Virus record (IMG/VR): IMGVR_UViG_3300012920_000084
Location: 1-42,632 of that record
Direction: 5' to 3' (one strand)
Source: a virus
DNA: 42,632 nt
Position numbers and translations under genes: made by a program. Of this stretch, positions 29,683-37,127 are shown in pieces; position 1 is the first letter of the stretch, and each line of letters begins with the position of its first letter. Below the pieces are notes generated by a model that saw only the letters and a program-made list of their open reading frames with translations, was not told the origin of the DNA and ran no database searches.

Positions 29683-29717
29683 TTTTTTGGGGGTGGAAAA
29701 AAATTTTGGTATATTGG
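29683..29717 (+). promoter_or_regulatory. Promoter of the + strand late module
   Basis: TTTTTTG (29683-29689), a 20-base spacer and TATATTGG (29710-29717, one mismatch to TAnnTTTG). The ATG at 29736 follows 18 bases later, a short leader. It is the first promoter on the right of the divergent region, and is therefore the likely start of the late or middle + transcript. Confidence 0.55.
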
Positions 29718-29735
29718 TTATATAGACACAGCGTT

Positions 29736-30062
29736 ATGGAAGAGCATTCAGAGGATTACGGATATGGAAGATCAGTTGAAGAGATTCAGCAAGAAGAAGC
29801 GTTATTGAATGATGCATATAACAATTCATATCTGTTACTTACTAATACTGCTTCTATGGAGTTTATGATGACAAAGTTAAATGGGCAGAATGGATTAGTA
29901 CTTGCACATAATGATTATAGTGGCCCTACTAAAATGGAATTAGAGAACATGATTCTCTTTTTTATAGAGACTGAAGAGTATGAAAAGTGTTCTGTCCTTA
30001 AAAGTATGTTGAATGAAAAGTATCCTGAGTCTATTAATGAATCACTAGAAGAATGGCTATGA
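29736..30062 (+). CDS. Hypothetical protein, first gene of the + module
   Basis: 108 residues from the ATG at 29736; a TTG at 29706 would include the promoter and is rejected. Acidic, mostly helical (EEIQQEEALLNDAYNNSYLL, EYEKCSVLKSMLNEKYPESI). No family recognised. It is coupled to the next gene by an ATGA overlap. Its helices and acidic charge suggest a small protein-binding role. Confidence 0.6.
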   Translation: MEEHSEDYGYGRSVEEIQQEEALLNDAYNNSYLLLTNTASMEFMMTKLNGQNGLVLAHNDYSGPTKMELENMILFFIETEEYEKCSVLKSMLNEKYPESINESLEEWL

Positions 30063-30304
30063 CAGAGAGTAACATCAAAAAGTTAGGATTTAAGAAATGT
30101 ATTATTACTCCAGAAGAAAGTGGTAATGAAAAAGACTTTTACTTCTATGAGCGTAGTATAGGTGATCTTTGTCTCATAAGTAATGACAACGTAAACCGCG
30201 TAGACGGGAAATGGTACGTAGAAATACCGGAAGGAAGTGTAAGATTTTTTAAATATGTTGAACTAAAAAATCTTATAGCCTTACTGGAGCGAAATCTATT
30301 CTAA
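30059..30304 (+). CDS. Hypothetical protein (81 aa)
   Basis: The ATG at 30059 overlaps the preceding TGA; another ATG at 30053 adds two residues. Alternating strands (KKCIITPEES, DFYFYERSIGDLCLISNDNV, KWYVEIPEGSVRFFKYVELK) give a small beta domain. Not recognised. One-base overlap with the nuclease gene that follows. Confidence 0.6.
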   Translation: MTESNIKKLGFKKCIITPEESGNEKDFYFYERSIGDLCLISNDNVNRVDGKWYVEIPEGSVRFFKYVELKNLIALLERNLF

Positions 30305-30690
30305 TGGAAAAGTACGTATACAGGGCTAAATTAATGCGTGTGGTGGACGGGGATACTATAGATGCTATGATTGACCTGGGGTTTGACACATGGATTAAAC
30401 GTAGGATCAGATTTAAAGGTATTGACACATGGGAATCTAGAACCCGTGACAAGGCTGAGAAGAAGAAAGGCCTAGCAGCTAAAGCAAGAACAAAACAATT
30501 ATTACTAGAAGTAAGCTGTGACTCAGGACTATGTAGACTTAAATCACATGGTGTAGGTAAATATGGTAGAGTCCTGGGTGAATTGTTTATCAAAGACGTA
30601 GATGGAAACGAAATATGCGTAAATGATAAACTGAAAGAAGAAGGGCATGCCTATGCGTACTTCGGAGGAAAGAAGAAAACTTTCAAATAA
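30304..30690 (+). CDS. Thermonuclease-like (SNase fold) nuclease
   Basis: 128 residues. VVDGDTIDAMIDLGF (13-27), R36-F-K-G-I-D41-T-W-E44 and KYGR88VLGELF match the staphylococcal nuclease residues Asp, Arg, Asp, Glu and Arg in order. It hydrolyses DNA or RNA using calcium. There is no obvious signal peptide, so it may act in the cell on host nucleic acids or in a virion or lysis step. It ends the first + gene trio; the next gene has its own promoter. Confidence 0.85.
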   Translation: MEKYVYRAKLMRVVDGDTIDAMIDLGFDTWIKRRIRFKGIDTWESRTRDKAEKKKGLAAKARTKQLLLEVSCDSGLCRLKSHGVGKYGRVLGELFIKDVDGNEICVNDKLKEEGHAYAYFGGKKKTFK

Positions 30691-30714
30691 TATTCCTTTA
30701 CACTTTTATTATTT

Positions 30715-30734
30715 AAACTTTCTTTATATATTTG
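30715..30734 (+). promoter_or_regulatory. Putative late promoter with AAACTTTCTT box
   Basis: AAACTTTCTT (30715-30724) followed by TATATTTG (30727-30734), an exact TAnnTTTG match. There is no good TTG at -33. The same box occurs before the scaffold gene, at a similar distance from the ATG (51 and 55 bases). Confidence 0.5.
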
Positions 30735-30765
30735 TTATATACAAGTATAATTAAAAACCAATGTT

Positions 30766-31035
30766 ATGAGTTTAAATCTAGAAGATCAAACAATCTCTGA
30801 AGAAGATGTTCAATTGAGTAAAGAAGAAATTGCTCAAAGAAGACAAGAGATTACAAATTTCTACAAAGATAGTATCAAGCACCTTAAGGTTCAAAAAGAA
30901 TATGAACAGTTGCTTACTGATATTGAAGAGTGTAGAGCTAAACGTATGCAGGCTCAAATGTTCTTAGCCCAAAGTTTAGCAAGTCAGGAACAAGAACTAC
31001 AATCAGAAGAAAAAACAGAAGATGAAACTGCTTAA
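30766..31035 (+). CDS. Hypothetical coiled-coil protein (89 aa)
   Basis: Highly charged, nearly all helix (about 15-75: EEIAQRRQEITNFYKDSIKH, EQLLTDIEECRAKRMQAQMF) with a Glu-rich end. Not recognised; it could be a small virion or assembly protein. It has its own late promoter and a TTAAAAACCAA leader. The end overlaps the endolysin start by 14 bases, suggesting coupled lysis-gene expression. Confidence 0.65.
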   Translation: MSLNLEDQTISEEDVQLSKEEIAQRRQEITNFYKDSIKHLKVQKEYEQLLTDIEECRAKRMQAQMFLAQSLASQEQELQSEEKTEDETA

Positions 31036-31936
31036 AAAAGGATCAACTGGCTCTGATGTAACAAAACTCCAGACTTTACTAAAGATAAAGCCTGATGGAG
31101 ACTTTGGTCCTGGTACAGAAAAAGCTGTTATTAGATTTCAATTACATTATGATCTAACACCTGATGGTGTAGTAGGTAATGAAACATGGCAGCATTTATT
31201 ACAAAACAAATATAACCCAGAAGCTATTGATGAGGATACAGATTCACAGTCTACTGTTTGGCAGACAAACTATAACCAAACAGTACATAGATACTATCTT
31301 CCTAAAGGAGAATATCTAGATGGACCTATCAAGAATGAATATGCGTTCTTACATCATACAGCTGGAAGACACAATCCATATAAAGTAGTGGACCATTGGG
31401 GAAGAGATACTAGAGGTAGAGTAGCAACTGAGTTTGTACTTGGTGGTAAATGCTCTACAACCGGTAATGATTCTTATGATGGAGTTATGGTGCAAGCATT
31501 TCCTGAAGGAGGATATGGTTGGCATTTGGGTAAAACCGGTAGTGGTCACATGAATAGACACTCTACTGGAATAGAGATATGTGCTTTTGGATATCTAAAA
31601 AATGGTAAGACTTATGTAAATACTTCTGTTAGAGAAGATCAAATAGTTACATTAGAGGAACCATTTAGAGGATATACACAGTATCACAAATACACTGACA
31701 GACAGATTGAGGAAACTGAAAAGTGGATTAAGTATATTGCTGAGAGAGATCAAATTGATGTAAGATTAGGTCTTCAGCAATGGATTAAGAAGTATGGGCC
31801 TATGAAAGCTTTTGAATTTCAAGAAGATGCTTTCTATGGTAAAGTAAAAGGTTTACTTACTCATACTAATGTTAGAAAGGATAAAACAGATTGTTATCCT
31901 GATGAAAGATTAATTGATGTAATTTTAAGTTTATAG
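31022..31936 (+). CDS. Endolysin: N-acetylmuramoyl-L-alanine amidase with PGB domain
   Basis: 304 residues. N-terminal peptidoglycan-binding domain (about 4-62: GSTGSDVTKLQTLLKIKPDG, DGVVGNETW). Then an Amidase_2 domain with H111-H112-T, GWHLGKTGSGHMNRHSTGIE and E185, and a final HTNVRKDKTDCYPD holding the last zinc His and the Asp/Cys pair. It cuts the amide between muramic acid and the peptide. No signal peptide, so a holin is needed to reach the wall. Confidence 0.9.
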   Translation: MKLLKKGSTGSDVTKLQTLLKIKPDGDFGPGTEKAVIRFQLHYDLTPDGVVGNETWQHLLQNKYNPEAIDEDTDSQSTVWQTNYNQTVHRYYLPKGEYLDGPIKNEYAFLHHTAGRHNPYKVVDHWGRDTRGRVATEFVLGGKCSTTGNDSYDGVMVQAFPEGGYGWHLGKTGSGHMNRHSTGIEICAFGYLKNGKTYVNTSVREDQIVTLEEPFRGYTQYHKYTDRQIEETEKWIKYIAERDQIDVRLGLQQWIKKYGPMKAFEFQEDAFYGKVKGLLTHTNVRKDKTDCYPDERLIDVILSL

Positions 31937-31937
31937 T

Positions 31938-32318
31938 ATGGCATTAGTTAATAAAGTAGATTTTAAAACTCAAGTTAATCTTGATGCATCAATAAAGTAT
32001 CAGATACTAACGTATTGTTTCTTTAATGATGTATTGATTAGTCATACTGATCTAAAGTTTCTATGTGAATTAGCTAAAAACCCTGGTATTGAACTTACAA
32101 AGTTTTGCATTTATCTAACAGACAAAAAGATATTTAAGAGTCAGCAGTCTGCTAGAAATGCTATAAACAAAATTGCTGGTAAAGGTCTAGTAATTAAATC
32201 AGGAAATAATAAAAAGACAATTAAGATAAAAGCAGAAATTAATGTACAAGTTTCTGGTGTAGTCTTACTTGACTATAAAGTTTTAGGCCGTGAATCCAAA
32301 GAACCACAAGAAGTTTAG
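31938..32318 (+). CDS. Hypothetical protein with winged-helix-like segment
   Basis: 126 residues. IFKSQQSARNAINKIAGKGL, followed by IKSGNNKKTIKI (about 74-107), reads as helix-turn-helix and wing. Not firmly recognised. It lies directly after the endolysin gene and overlaps the HU-like gene by 29 bases. A small terminase or late regulator is possible, but unproven. Confidence 0.55.
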   Translation: MALVNKVDFKTQVNLDASIKYQILTYCFFNDVLISHTDLKFLCELAKNPGIELTKFCIYLTDKKIFKSQQSARNAINKIAGKGLVIKSGNNKKTIKIKAEINVQVSGVVLLDYKVLGRESKEPQEV

Positions 32319-32658
32319 TGAGGGTATAGCTGATGAGGTAGGAGTTCACTCAAAAGTAGTGGATGACTTTGTAACTTTTTACTATGGTAAACTTAGAAAA
32401 AAGTTAGCAACTCTAGCACATCCAAAGATTTATGTACATGGTCTTGGAACGTTTTTTATTAGAAGAAAAAAACTTGAGAAAGCAATAATGAAAAACAAAA
32501 GTATGTTAGGTAATTTAAAAAAGATAACATATAAAGGATATGAAAAGACATATGCAATAAATCAAAAGTTAGATGAAATGGAAAAAGCTTTAGCAATGAT
32601 TGAAGCAAATGCACTAGCTAAGAAAAAATTTAAATTAGAAAAGAATGCCAATAAATAA
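32290..32658 (+). CDS. HU/IHF-like DNA-binding protein
   Basis: 122 residues, GTG start. IADEVGVHSKVVDDFVTFYY followed by GKLRKKLATLAHPKIYVHGL and GTFFIRRKKLEKAI (about 13-67) follows the HU/IHF pattern, including the G-x-GTF turn, and a basic C-terminal tail. HU/IHF-like proteins bend DNA; some phages keep such genes near the terminase, where they may help cutting or packaging. The start overlaps the upstream stop by 29 bases, with no later ATG available. Confidence 0.7.
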   Translation: MNPKNHKKFSEGIADEVGVHSKVVDDFVTFYYGKLRKKLATLAHPKIYVHGLGTFFIRRKKLEKAIMKNKSMLGNLKKITYKGYEKTYAINQKLDEMEKALAMIEANALAKKKFKLEKNANK

Positions 32659-32956
32659 ATATTTACAAGCTCTCAAGAATATTGACAAGATCTATGATGG
32701 TATTAAAAACAATTTATTCAAAAAAGAATATGTTGAAGTTATAGCTGAGTCAAGAATTAAAATATGTGAAGCATGTAAGTTTTATGATACAAAAGGGACT
32801 GATTGTTTAGCTCCAGGCACACAACCATGTTGTTCCGTTTGTGGGTGTTCTATGACATTTAAAAGTAGATCCATGTCTTCTGAATGCCCTGAAGGTAAAT
32901 GGGAGGCATTATTAACAGAATTAGAAGAAGAAAAACTGATTGAAAATGAAGATTAA
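32645..32956 (+). CDS. Cys-rich zinc-binding protein
   Basis: 103 residues. The helical N-terminal 40 residues are followed by ICEACKFYD, DCLAPGTQPCCSVCGCSMTF and a last SECPEGKWEA, giving a probable two-zinc fold (C-x2-C...CC-x2-C-x-C...C). Found in head-gene regions of Bacteroidota phages, with no known role. A 29-residue ORF starts inside its last codons. Confidence 0.65.
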   Translation: MPINKYLQALKNIDKIYDGIKNNLFKKEYVEVIAESRIKICEACKFYDTKGTDCLAPGTQPCCSVCGCSMTFKSRSMSSECPEGKWEALLTELEEEKLIENED

Positions 32957-33035
32957 ATATATATACAAAGACACAAGTACAACGTATACAATGAATGCTC
33001 AAAATGGCATGTGGTATACAACATTAACTATTTAA
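32946..33035 (+). CDS. Micro-ORF (29 aa) between zinc and nuclease genes
   Basis: ATG at 32946 overlaps the end of the zinc protein; TAA at 33033-33035 lies one base before the next ATG. MKIKYIYKDTSTTYTMNAQN is beta-like. The exact fit into the gap supports it; the short length does not. Not recognised. Confidence 0.45.
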   Translation: MKIKYIYKDTSTTYTMNAQNGMWYTTLTI

Positions 33036-33036
33036 T

Positions 33037-33849
33037 ATGGGACTAACATTTACAGAAGAAGGACATAAATATGAAAGCACAGAAGCTGAGAAAATAGATT
33101 GGATCAGCGTCACATCTTTTATTGGTATGTTTAAACCTAAGTTTGATGCTAAAGGTCAAGCTAAGAAATCTTCTAAAAACAAAAGGTCCAAGTGGTATGG
33201 TATGACTGAGAAAGAAATTTTGCAAGCATGGCAAAATGAATCAGACAGAGCTATAAAGCTTGGCAATTTCTATCATAATCAGAGAGAAGCTGATATGTTA
33301 GATTTTAAGACTATTGAAAGATATGGCGTGGAAGTTCCTATCATCAAACCTATTATTGATGATAAAGGAACTAAAATTGCACCAGATCAAAAGGTTTCTG
33401 ATGGTGTATATCCTGAGCATTTAGTTTATTTAAAATCAGCAAGACTTTGTGGTCAAGCAGATTTAGTTGAGATTGTAAATGGTTATATAAACATAACTGA
33501 TTACAAAACTAATAAAGAAATTAAAAGCAAAGGATTTACTAATTGGGAGGGTATAACAAGCAAAATGTATAATCCTATAAGTCATTTAGATGATTGTAAT
33601 TTAAATCATTATAACTTACAATTGAGTATTTATGCGTATATTATTAAAAAGCACAATCCCAAACTCAAGATTGGAAAGCTGATAATTCAACATGTTAAAT
33701 TTAAACAAGTTGGAACAGATAAAAACGGTTATCCAATTAATGAACATGTAGGTGGAGAACCTGTATTAGAAGATATAAAAATGTATGAACTACCCTATTT
33801 AAAGGATGAAGTAATACAATTAATTAACTGGTTAAAAATAAATAAATAA
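33037..33849 (+). CDS. PD-(D/E)XK nuclease in the packaging module
   Basis: 270 residues. The core reads LCGQADLVEIVNGYINITDY followed by K (about 135-158), giving G-x-A-D, then D-Y-K, and Q-L-S-I-Y in NLQLSIYAYII for QxxxY. The N-terminal HKYESTEAEKIDWISVTSFI resembles Cas4/RecB-type nucleases. It is different from the RecE-like protein at 7788. A position three genes before the co-chaperonin and terminase suggests work on DNA during late replication or packaging. Confidence 0.75.
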   Translation: MGLTFTEEGHKYESTEAEKIDWISVTSFIGMFKPKFDAKGQAKKSSKNKRSKWYGMTEKEILQAWQNESDRAIKLGNFYHNQREADMLDFKTIERYGVEVPIIKPIIDDKGTKIAPDQKVSDGVYPEHLVYLKSARLCGQADLVEIVNGYINITDYKTNKEIKSKGFTNWEGITSKMYNPISHLDDCNLNHYNLQLSIYAYIIKKHNPKLKIGKLIIQHVKFKQVGTDKNGYPINEHVGGEPVLEDIKMYELPYLKDEVIQLINWLKINK

Positions 33850-34094
33850 TGGCAGCAGTAACAATAACAGCAGTAGAAACAAATAAAAATCCAACATTTA
33901 AAAAAACGGACTTTCAACCTGAGTTTCAAATACAAGTAGAAAGTAATTCAGTTGTGTCTTTAGCTGAATTTGTAGATCCAATTACAAATAATGTTAACCC
34001 TAATTATTCTGTACTATCTATGGCAGGGTCTGCTAATAAGATAGTTTGCAAACTTACTTTTGCACAGTTACAAGCTTTATTTCCAATGACTTAA
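33849..34094 (+). CDS. Hypothetical small protein (81 aa)
   Basis: A beta-rich sequence, low in charge (MAAVTITAVETNKNPTFKKT, VSLAEFVDPITNN, SMAGSANKIVCKLTFAQL) as in small virion or neck proteins. One-base overlap with the nuclease gene. Not recognised; a minor structural role is inferred. Confidence 0.6.
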   Translation: MAAVTITAVETNKNPTFKKTDFQPEFQIQVESNSVVSLAEFVDPITNNVNPNYSVLSMAGSANKIVCKLTFAQLQALFPMT

Positions 34095-34098
34095 TATT

Positions 34099-34617
34099 AT
34101 GTTAGTAAGACTATTTGACGTACAAAACGGTAAAGTAATACCAACAGAACATTGCTACTCATTAAACTTTTTAAAAGATTTAATGGATGTATATCCAGAT
34201 ACTTATATGCAAGTATATCAGTATTTGTTTTACATGACTTGTCCTAATCCAGATATGAATCCTTTCTTTAATCTACCAGAACATGAGAAAGAAGATATTA
34301 TTATAGAAGAGGTAGGATTAGAAGAGTCTACAGAAGATCCTAAAATTAGGTATTCAAAAGATATGTGTGAGAAACTATATCAAACTCCAACATACAGAGC
34401 TTACGTAGGTATTAAATCAATGCTTGATAGACTTGCTAAGTATATGGAGACTACTCAAATTGAACATGGTAGAGATGGTAACATCAATGCTTTGGTTAAT
34501 GCTGCTGCTAAGTTTGAAAATATAAGACAATCTTACAAAGGAGCATTTAATGATATGAAATCTGAACAAGAAAGCTCTGTCCGTGGTGGACAAGGTTTAG
34601 CATATGATCAAATGTAA
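34099..34617 (+). CDS. Hypothetical protein upstream of the terminase genes
   Basis: 172 residues, mostly helical: SLNFLKDLMDVYPDTYMQVY, YRAYVGIKSMLDRLAKYMET, FENIRQSYKGAFNDMKSEQE and a final GGQGLAYDQM. No helix-turn-helix stands out, but length, helicity and position (two genes before the large terminase) would fit a small terminase subunit or head-assembly factor. That is inference. Confidence 0.6.
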   Translation: MLVRLFDVQNGKVIPTEHCYSLNFLKDLMDVYPDTYMQVYQYLFYMTCPNPDMNPFFNLPEHEKEDIIIEEVGLEESTEDPKIRYSKDMCEKLYQTPTYRAYVGIKSMLDRLAKYMETTQIEHGRDGNINALVNAAAKFENIRQSYKGAFNDMKSEQESSVRGGQGLAYDQM

Positions 34618-34619
34618 TT

Positions 34620-34733
34620 ATGAAATTTATATTTTGCTACTGGGATGAACCAGAAATTTTAAATCAACAAAAACATGAAACAGAAAATTATACCAATAGG
34701 GATGAAAGTCCTAGTCAAGAAGAAGAAGTCTGA
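34620..34733 (+). CDS. Possible micro-ORF (37 aa) overlapping the co-chaperonin start
   Basis: ATG at 34620, directly after the preceding stop; TGA at 34731-34733. MKFIFCYWDEPEILNQQKHE then a polar, acidic tail. It overlaps the first 59 bases of the GroES-like gene in another frame, which makes it doubtful. Without it, 34618-34674 would be an untranslated gap. Confidence 0.25.
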   Translation: MKFIFCYWDEPEILNQQKHETENYTNRDESPSQEEEV

Positions 34734-34953
34734 TGATTATTTTCCAGGCACTAAAATAATAATTCCTGAAACAGCAAAGGAGGAAGAATACAAAGCTTTT
34801 GTAGTTGCTGTAGGAGATGAAGTTACTAATATAAAAGTTGGTGATTTAGTTCAATATGCAGATTACTGTGTACCTACAAAGATGAAACACGAAGGAGAAG
34901 AACATTTATTGATTAATGTTGGTGATATCTTTGCAGTCATAGTAAATGAATAG
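34675..34953 (+). CDS. GroES-like co-chaperonin
   Basis: 92 residues with the Cpn10 pattern: IIPIGMKVLVKKK, a PGTKIIIPETAKEEEYKAFV segment, VVAVGDEV, NIKVGDLVQYADYC and EHLLINVGDIFAVI. The mobile loop is shortened. Phages such as T4 make their own GroES analogue so that host GroEL can fold the large capsid protein. The gene overlaps the terminase by eight bases and shares the transcript with portal genes. Confidence 0.8.
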   Translation: MKQKIIPIGMKVLVKKKKSDDYFPGTKIIIPETAKEEEYKAFVVAVGDEVTNIKVGDLVQYADYCVPTKMKHEGEEHLLINVGDIFAVIVNE

Positions 34954-37126
34954 ATCAATACCTACATACAAAAACGGTGAGTGGACTATAACTGAATTTA
35001 ATTCAGATGAAGAGTTCTCTGAATTTGTATTGAGTGTATTTAAAGAACCAGGTCTATATAATTTTGATGAGTATGCACTATTATTTAATTTAGAAGCAAG
35101 AAACTTTAATAAAGATGGTTTCTATTGTCCTGCTCCTTTCAGATCAAAAGATTTTATAAACTATTGGGAAGATCAGAAGAACAAATGTAGAACAGGTGTA
35201 ATATATATAAACAAAGATAAAACTTGGTATATTACAAGAGACTACTACATGTGGTTAAACTTCTTGCCTATCTATGACAAAGAAGAAAAGAAATATGGGT
35301 TTGCAAAGGTAAGAGATGCACAATACCATATGGCCCTATATGAATTATTAGCAGAGTTAAATAATAAACATTCTGCTATTCTAAAGAAAAGGCAGATTGC
35401 TTCATCTTACTTTCACATGGGTAAGATTATAAATACTTATTGGTTTGAAGAAGGAAGTGTATGTAAGATTGGTGCATCACTAAAAGATTATATCAATGAT
35501 AAAGGTTCTTGGAAGTTTTTAGATGAATATAAAACATTTCTTAATGAACATACAGCATGGTATAGACCCTCTACACCAGAAAAGGTTTTACTATGGGAGC
35601 AAAAGATTGAAGTACGTGTAAATAATAGAAAAACAGCACGTGGTTTAAAATCTAAAATACAAGGTGCATCTTTTGAAAAGAATGCAACAACTGGTGTTGG
35701 TGGTCCTACAACTTATTTCTTTCATGAAGAGGCTGGTATTGCGCCTAAAATGATGGACACATATGAATATCTCAGACCTGCAATGACATCCGGTATGATG
35801 ACAACAGGTATGTTTATAGCAGCAGGATCAGTGGGTGATTTAGAACAATGTAACCCACTAAAAGAAATGATTTTAAATCCAACAGTCAATGATATATATG
35901 CAGTAGAAACTGATCTTATGGATGCTGATGGCACTTCAGGATTAGCTGGTTTGTTTATACCAGAGCAGTGGTCTATGCCTCCATACATTGATGAGTATGG
36001 AAACAGTCTTATTGAAGAAGCTTGTGAAGCTATTATACTTGAAAGAAAGAAATGGAAGATTGAACTAACACCAGAACAATATCAACTTAGGATTTCACAG
36101 AAACCTATGAATATTGCTGAGGCATTTGCATACAGAAAAGAATCAATATTTCCACAAGGTATATTGCAGAAACAACTTAGAAAAATTGAAGACAAAGAAT
36201 ATAGCTATGAACATATAGAACTTGAGTTTGAACAAGATGGTTTAGCAGTTAGACGTAGCAATAGATTACCTATAACAACGTTTCCAGTAGATAAGAAACA
36301 ATCTAACAAGGAAGGTGTATTAGTTGTTTGGGAAAGACCAGTAAAAGATCCACAGTTTGGTATGTATTATGCTTCTGTTGACCCTGTTTCAGAAGGTAAA
36401 ACAACTACGTCAGACTCTTTGTGCAGTATATTTGTTTACAAGAATCCTGTAGAAGTAAGAAGAGAAACACCAGAAGGCTTAGAAACTATCATAGAAAAAG
36501 ATAAGATAGTTGCTGCATGGTGTGGTAGATATGATGATATAAATAAAACACATGAGCAACTAGAAAAGATAATAGTATGGTACAATGCTTGGACAGTTGT
36601 AGAAAATAACATATCTCTTTTTATTCAACATATGATAGCTAGAAAGAAACAAAGATATCTTGTACCTAAACAACAAATATTATTCTTAAAAGATCTTGGC
36701 TCAAATAGAACAGTATATCAAGAGTATGGTTGGAAGAACACAGGCACATTATTTAAAAGTCATTTGATATCATATGCAATAGAGTTTTTGAGAGAACAAA
36801 TAGATGAAGAAACAGATGCTCAGGGAGATGTGATAGGTCAAACATTAGGTGTGGAGCGGATACCAGACCCAATGCTTTTGAAGGAAATGTTAGCATATTA
36901 TCCTGGATTAAACGTGGATAGACTAGTTGCATTTGGTGCATTAGTGGCATTTACAAAAATTCAACATTCTAACCGTGGGTACGTTAAAAGGCGTGAATCA
37001 GATGAAAATTCCTTGGATAACTCAGAAAATTTGTATAAATTAAAGTATAGCCCATATAGAAATTTAGGGCGTAATAAGAGCTTAGGTAGAACTAAAAAAA
37101 GGTCCGCATTTAAAAACATAAAATAA
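34946..37126 (+). CDS. Terminase large subunit
   Basis: 726 residues. The ATPase half has a deviant Walker A, KKRQIASSYFHMGK (147-160), and Walker B TTYFFHEEAG, with H260-E261-E262. The RNase H-like nuclease half has D479 in YYASVDPVSEG, E553 in TVVENNI and D658 in NVDRLVAF. It cuts concatemeric DNA and drives it through the portal, encoded directly downstream. It is long for a terminase because of an N-terminal extension of about 120 residues. Confidence 0.92.
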   Translation: MNRSIPTYKNGEWTITEFNSDEEFSEFVLSVFKEPGLYNFDEYALLFNLEARNFNKDGFYCPAPFRSKDFINYWEDQKNKCRTGVIYINKDKTWYITRDYYMWLNFLPIYDKEEKKYGFAKVRDAQYHMALYELLAELNNKHSAILKKRQIASSYFHMGKIINTYWFEEGSVCKIGASLKDYINDKGSWKFLDEYKTFLNEHTAWYRPSTPEKVLLWEQKIEVRVNNRKTARGLKSKIQGASFEKNATTGVGGPTTYFFHEEAGIAPKMMDTYEYLRPAMTSGMMTTGMFIAAGSVGDLEQCNPLKEMILNPTVNDIYAVETDLMDADGTSGLAGLFIPEQWSMPPYIDEYGNSLIEEACEAIILERKKWKIELTPEQYQLRISQKPMNIAEAFAYRKESIFPQGILQKQLRKIEDKEYSYEHIELEFEQDGLAVRRSNRLPITTFPVDKKQSNKEGVLVVWERPVKDPQFGMYYASVDPVSEGKTTTSDSLCSIFVYKNPVEVRRETPEGLETIIEKDKIVAAWCGRYDDINKTHEQLEKIIVWYNAWTVVENNISLFIQHMIARKKQRYLVPKQQILFLKDLGSNRTVYQEYGWKNTGTLFKSHLISYAIEFLREQIDEETDAQGDVIGQTLGVERIPDPMLLKEMLAYYPGLNVDRLVAFGALVAFTKIQHSNRGYVKRRESDENSLDNSENLYKLKYSPYRNLGRNKSLGRTKKRSAFKNIK

Positions 37127-37127
37127 C

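Noticed and set aside
29706-29735. TTG start for the first + gene
   Set aside because: This would put the promoter's -7 box inside the gene; the ATG at 29736 fits better.
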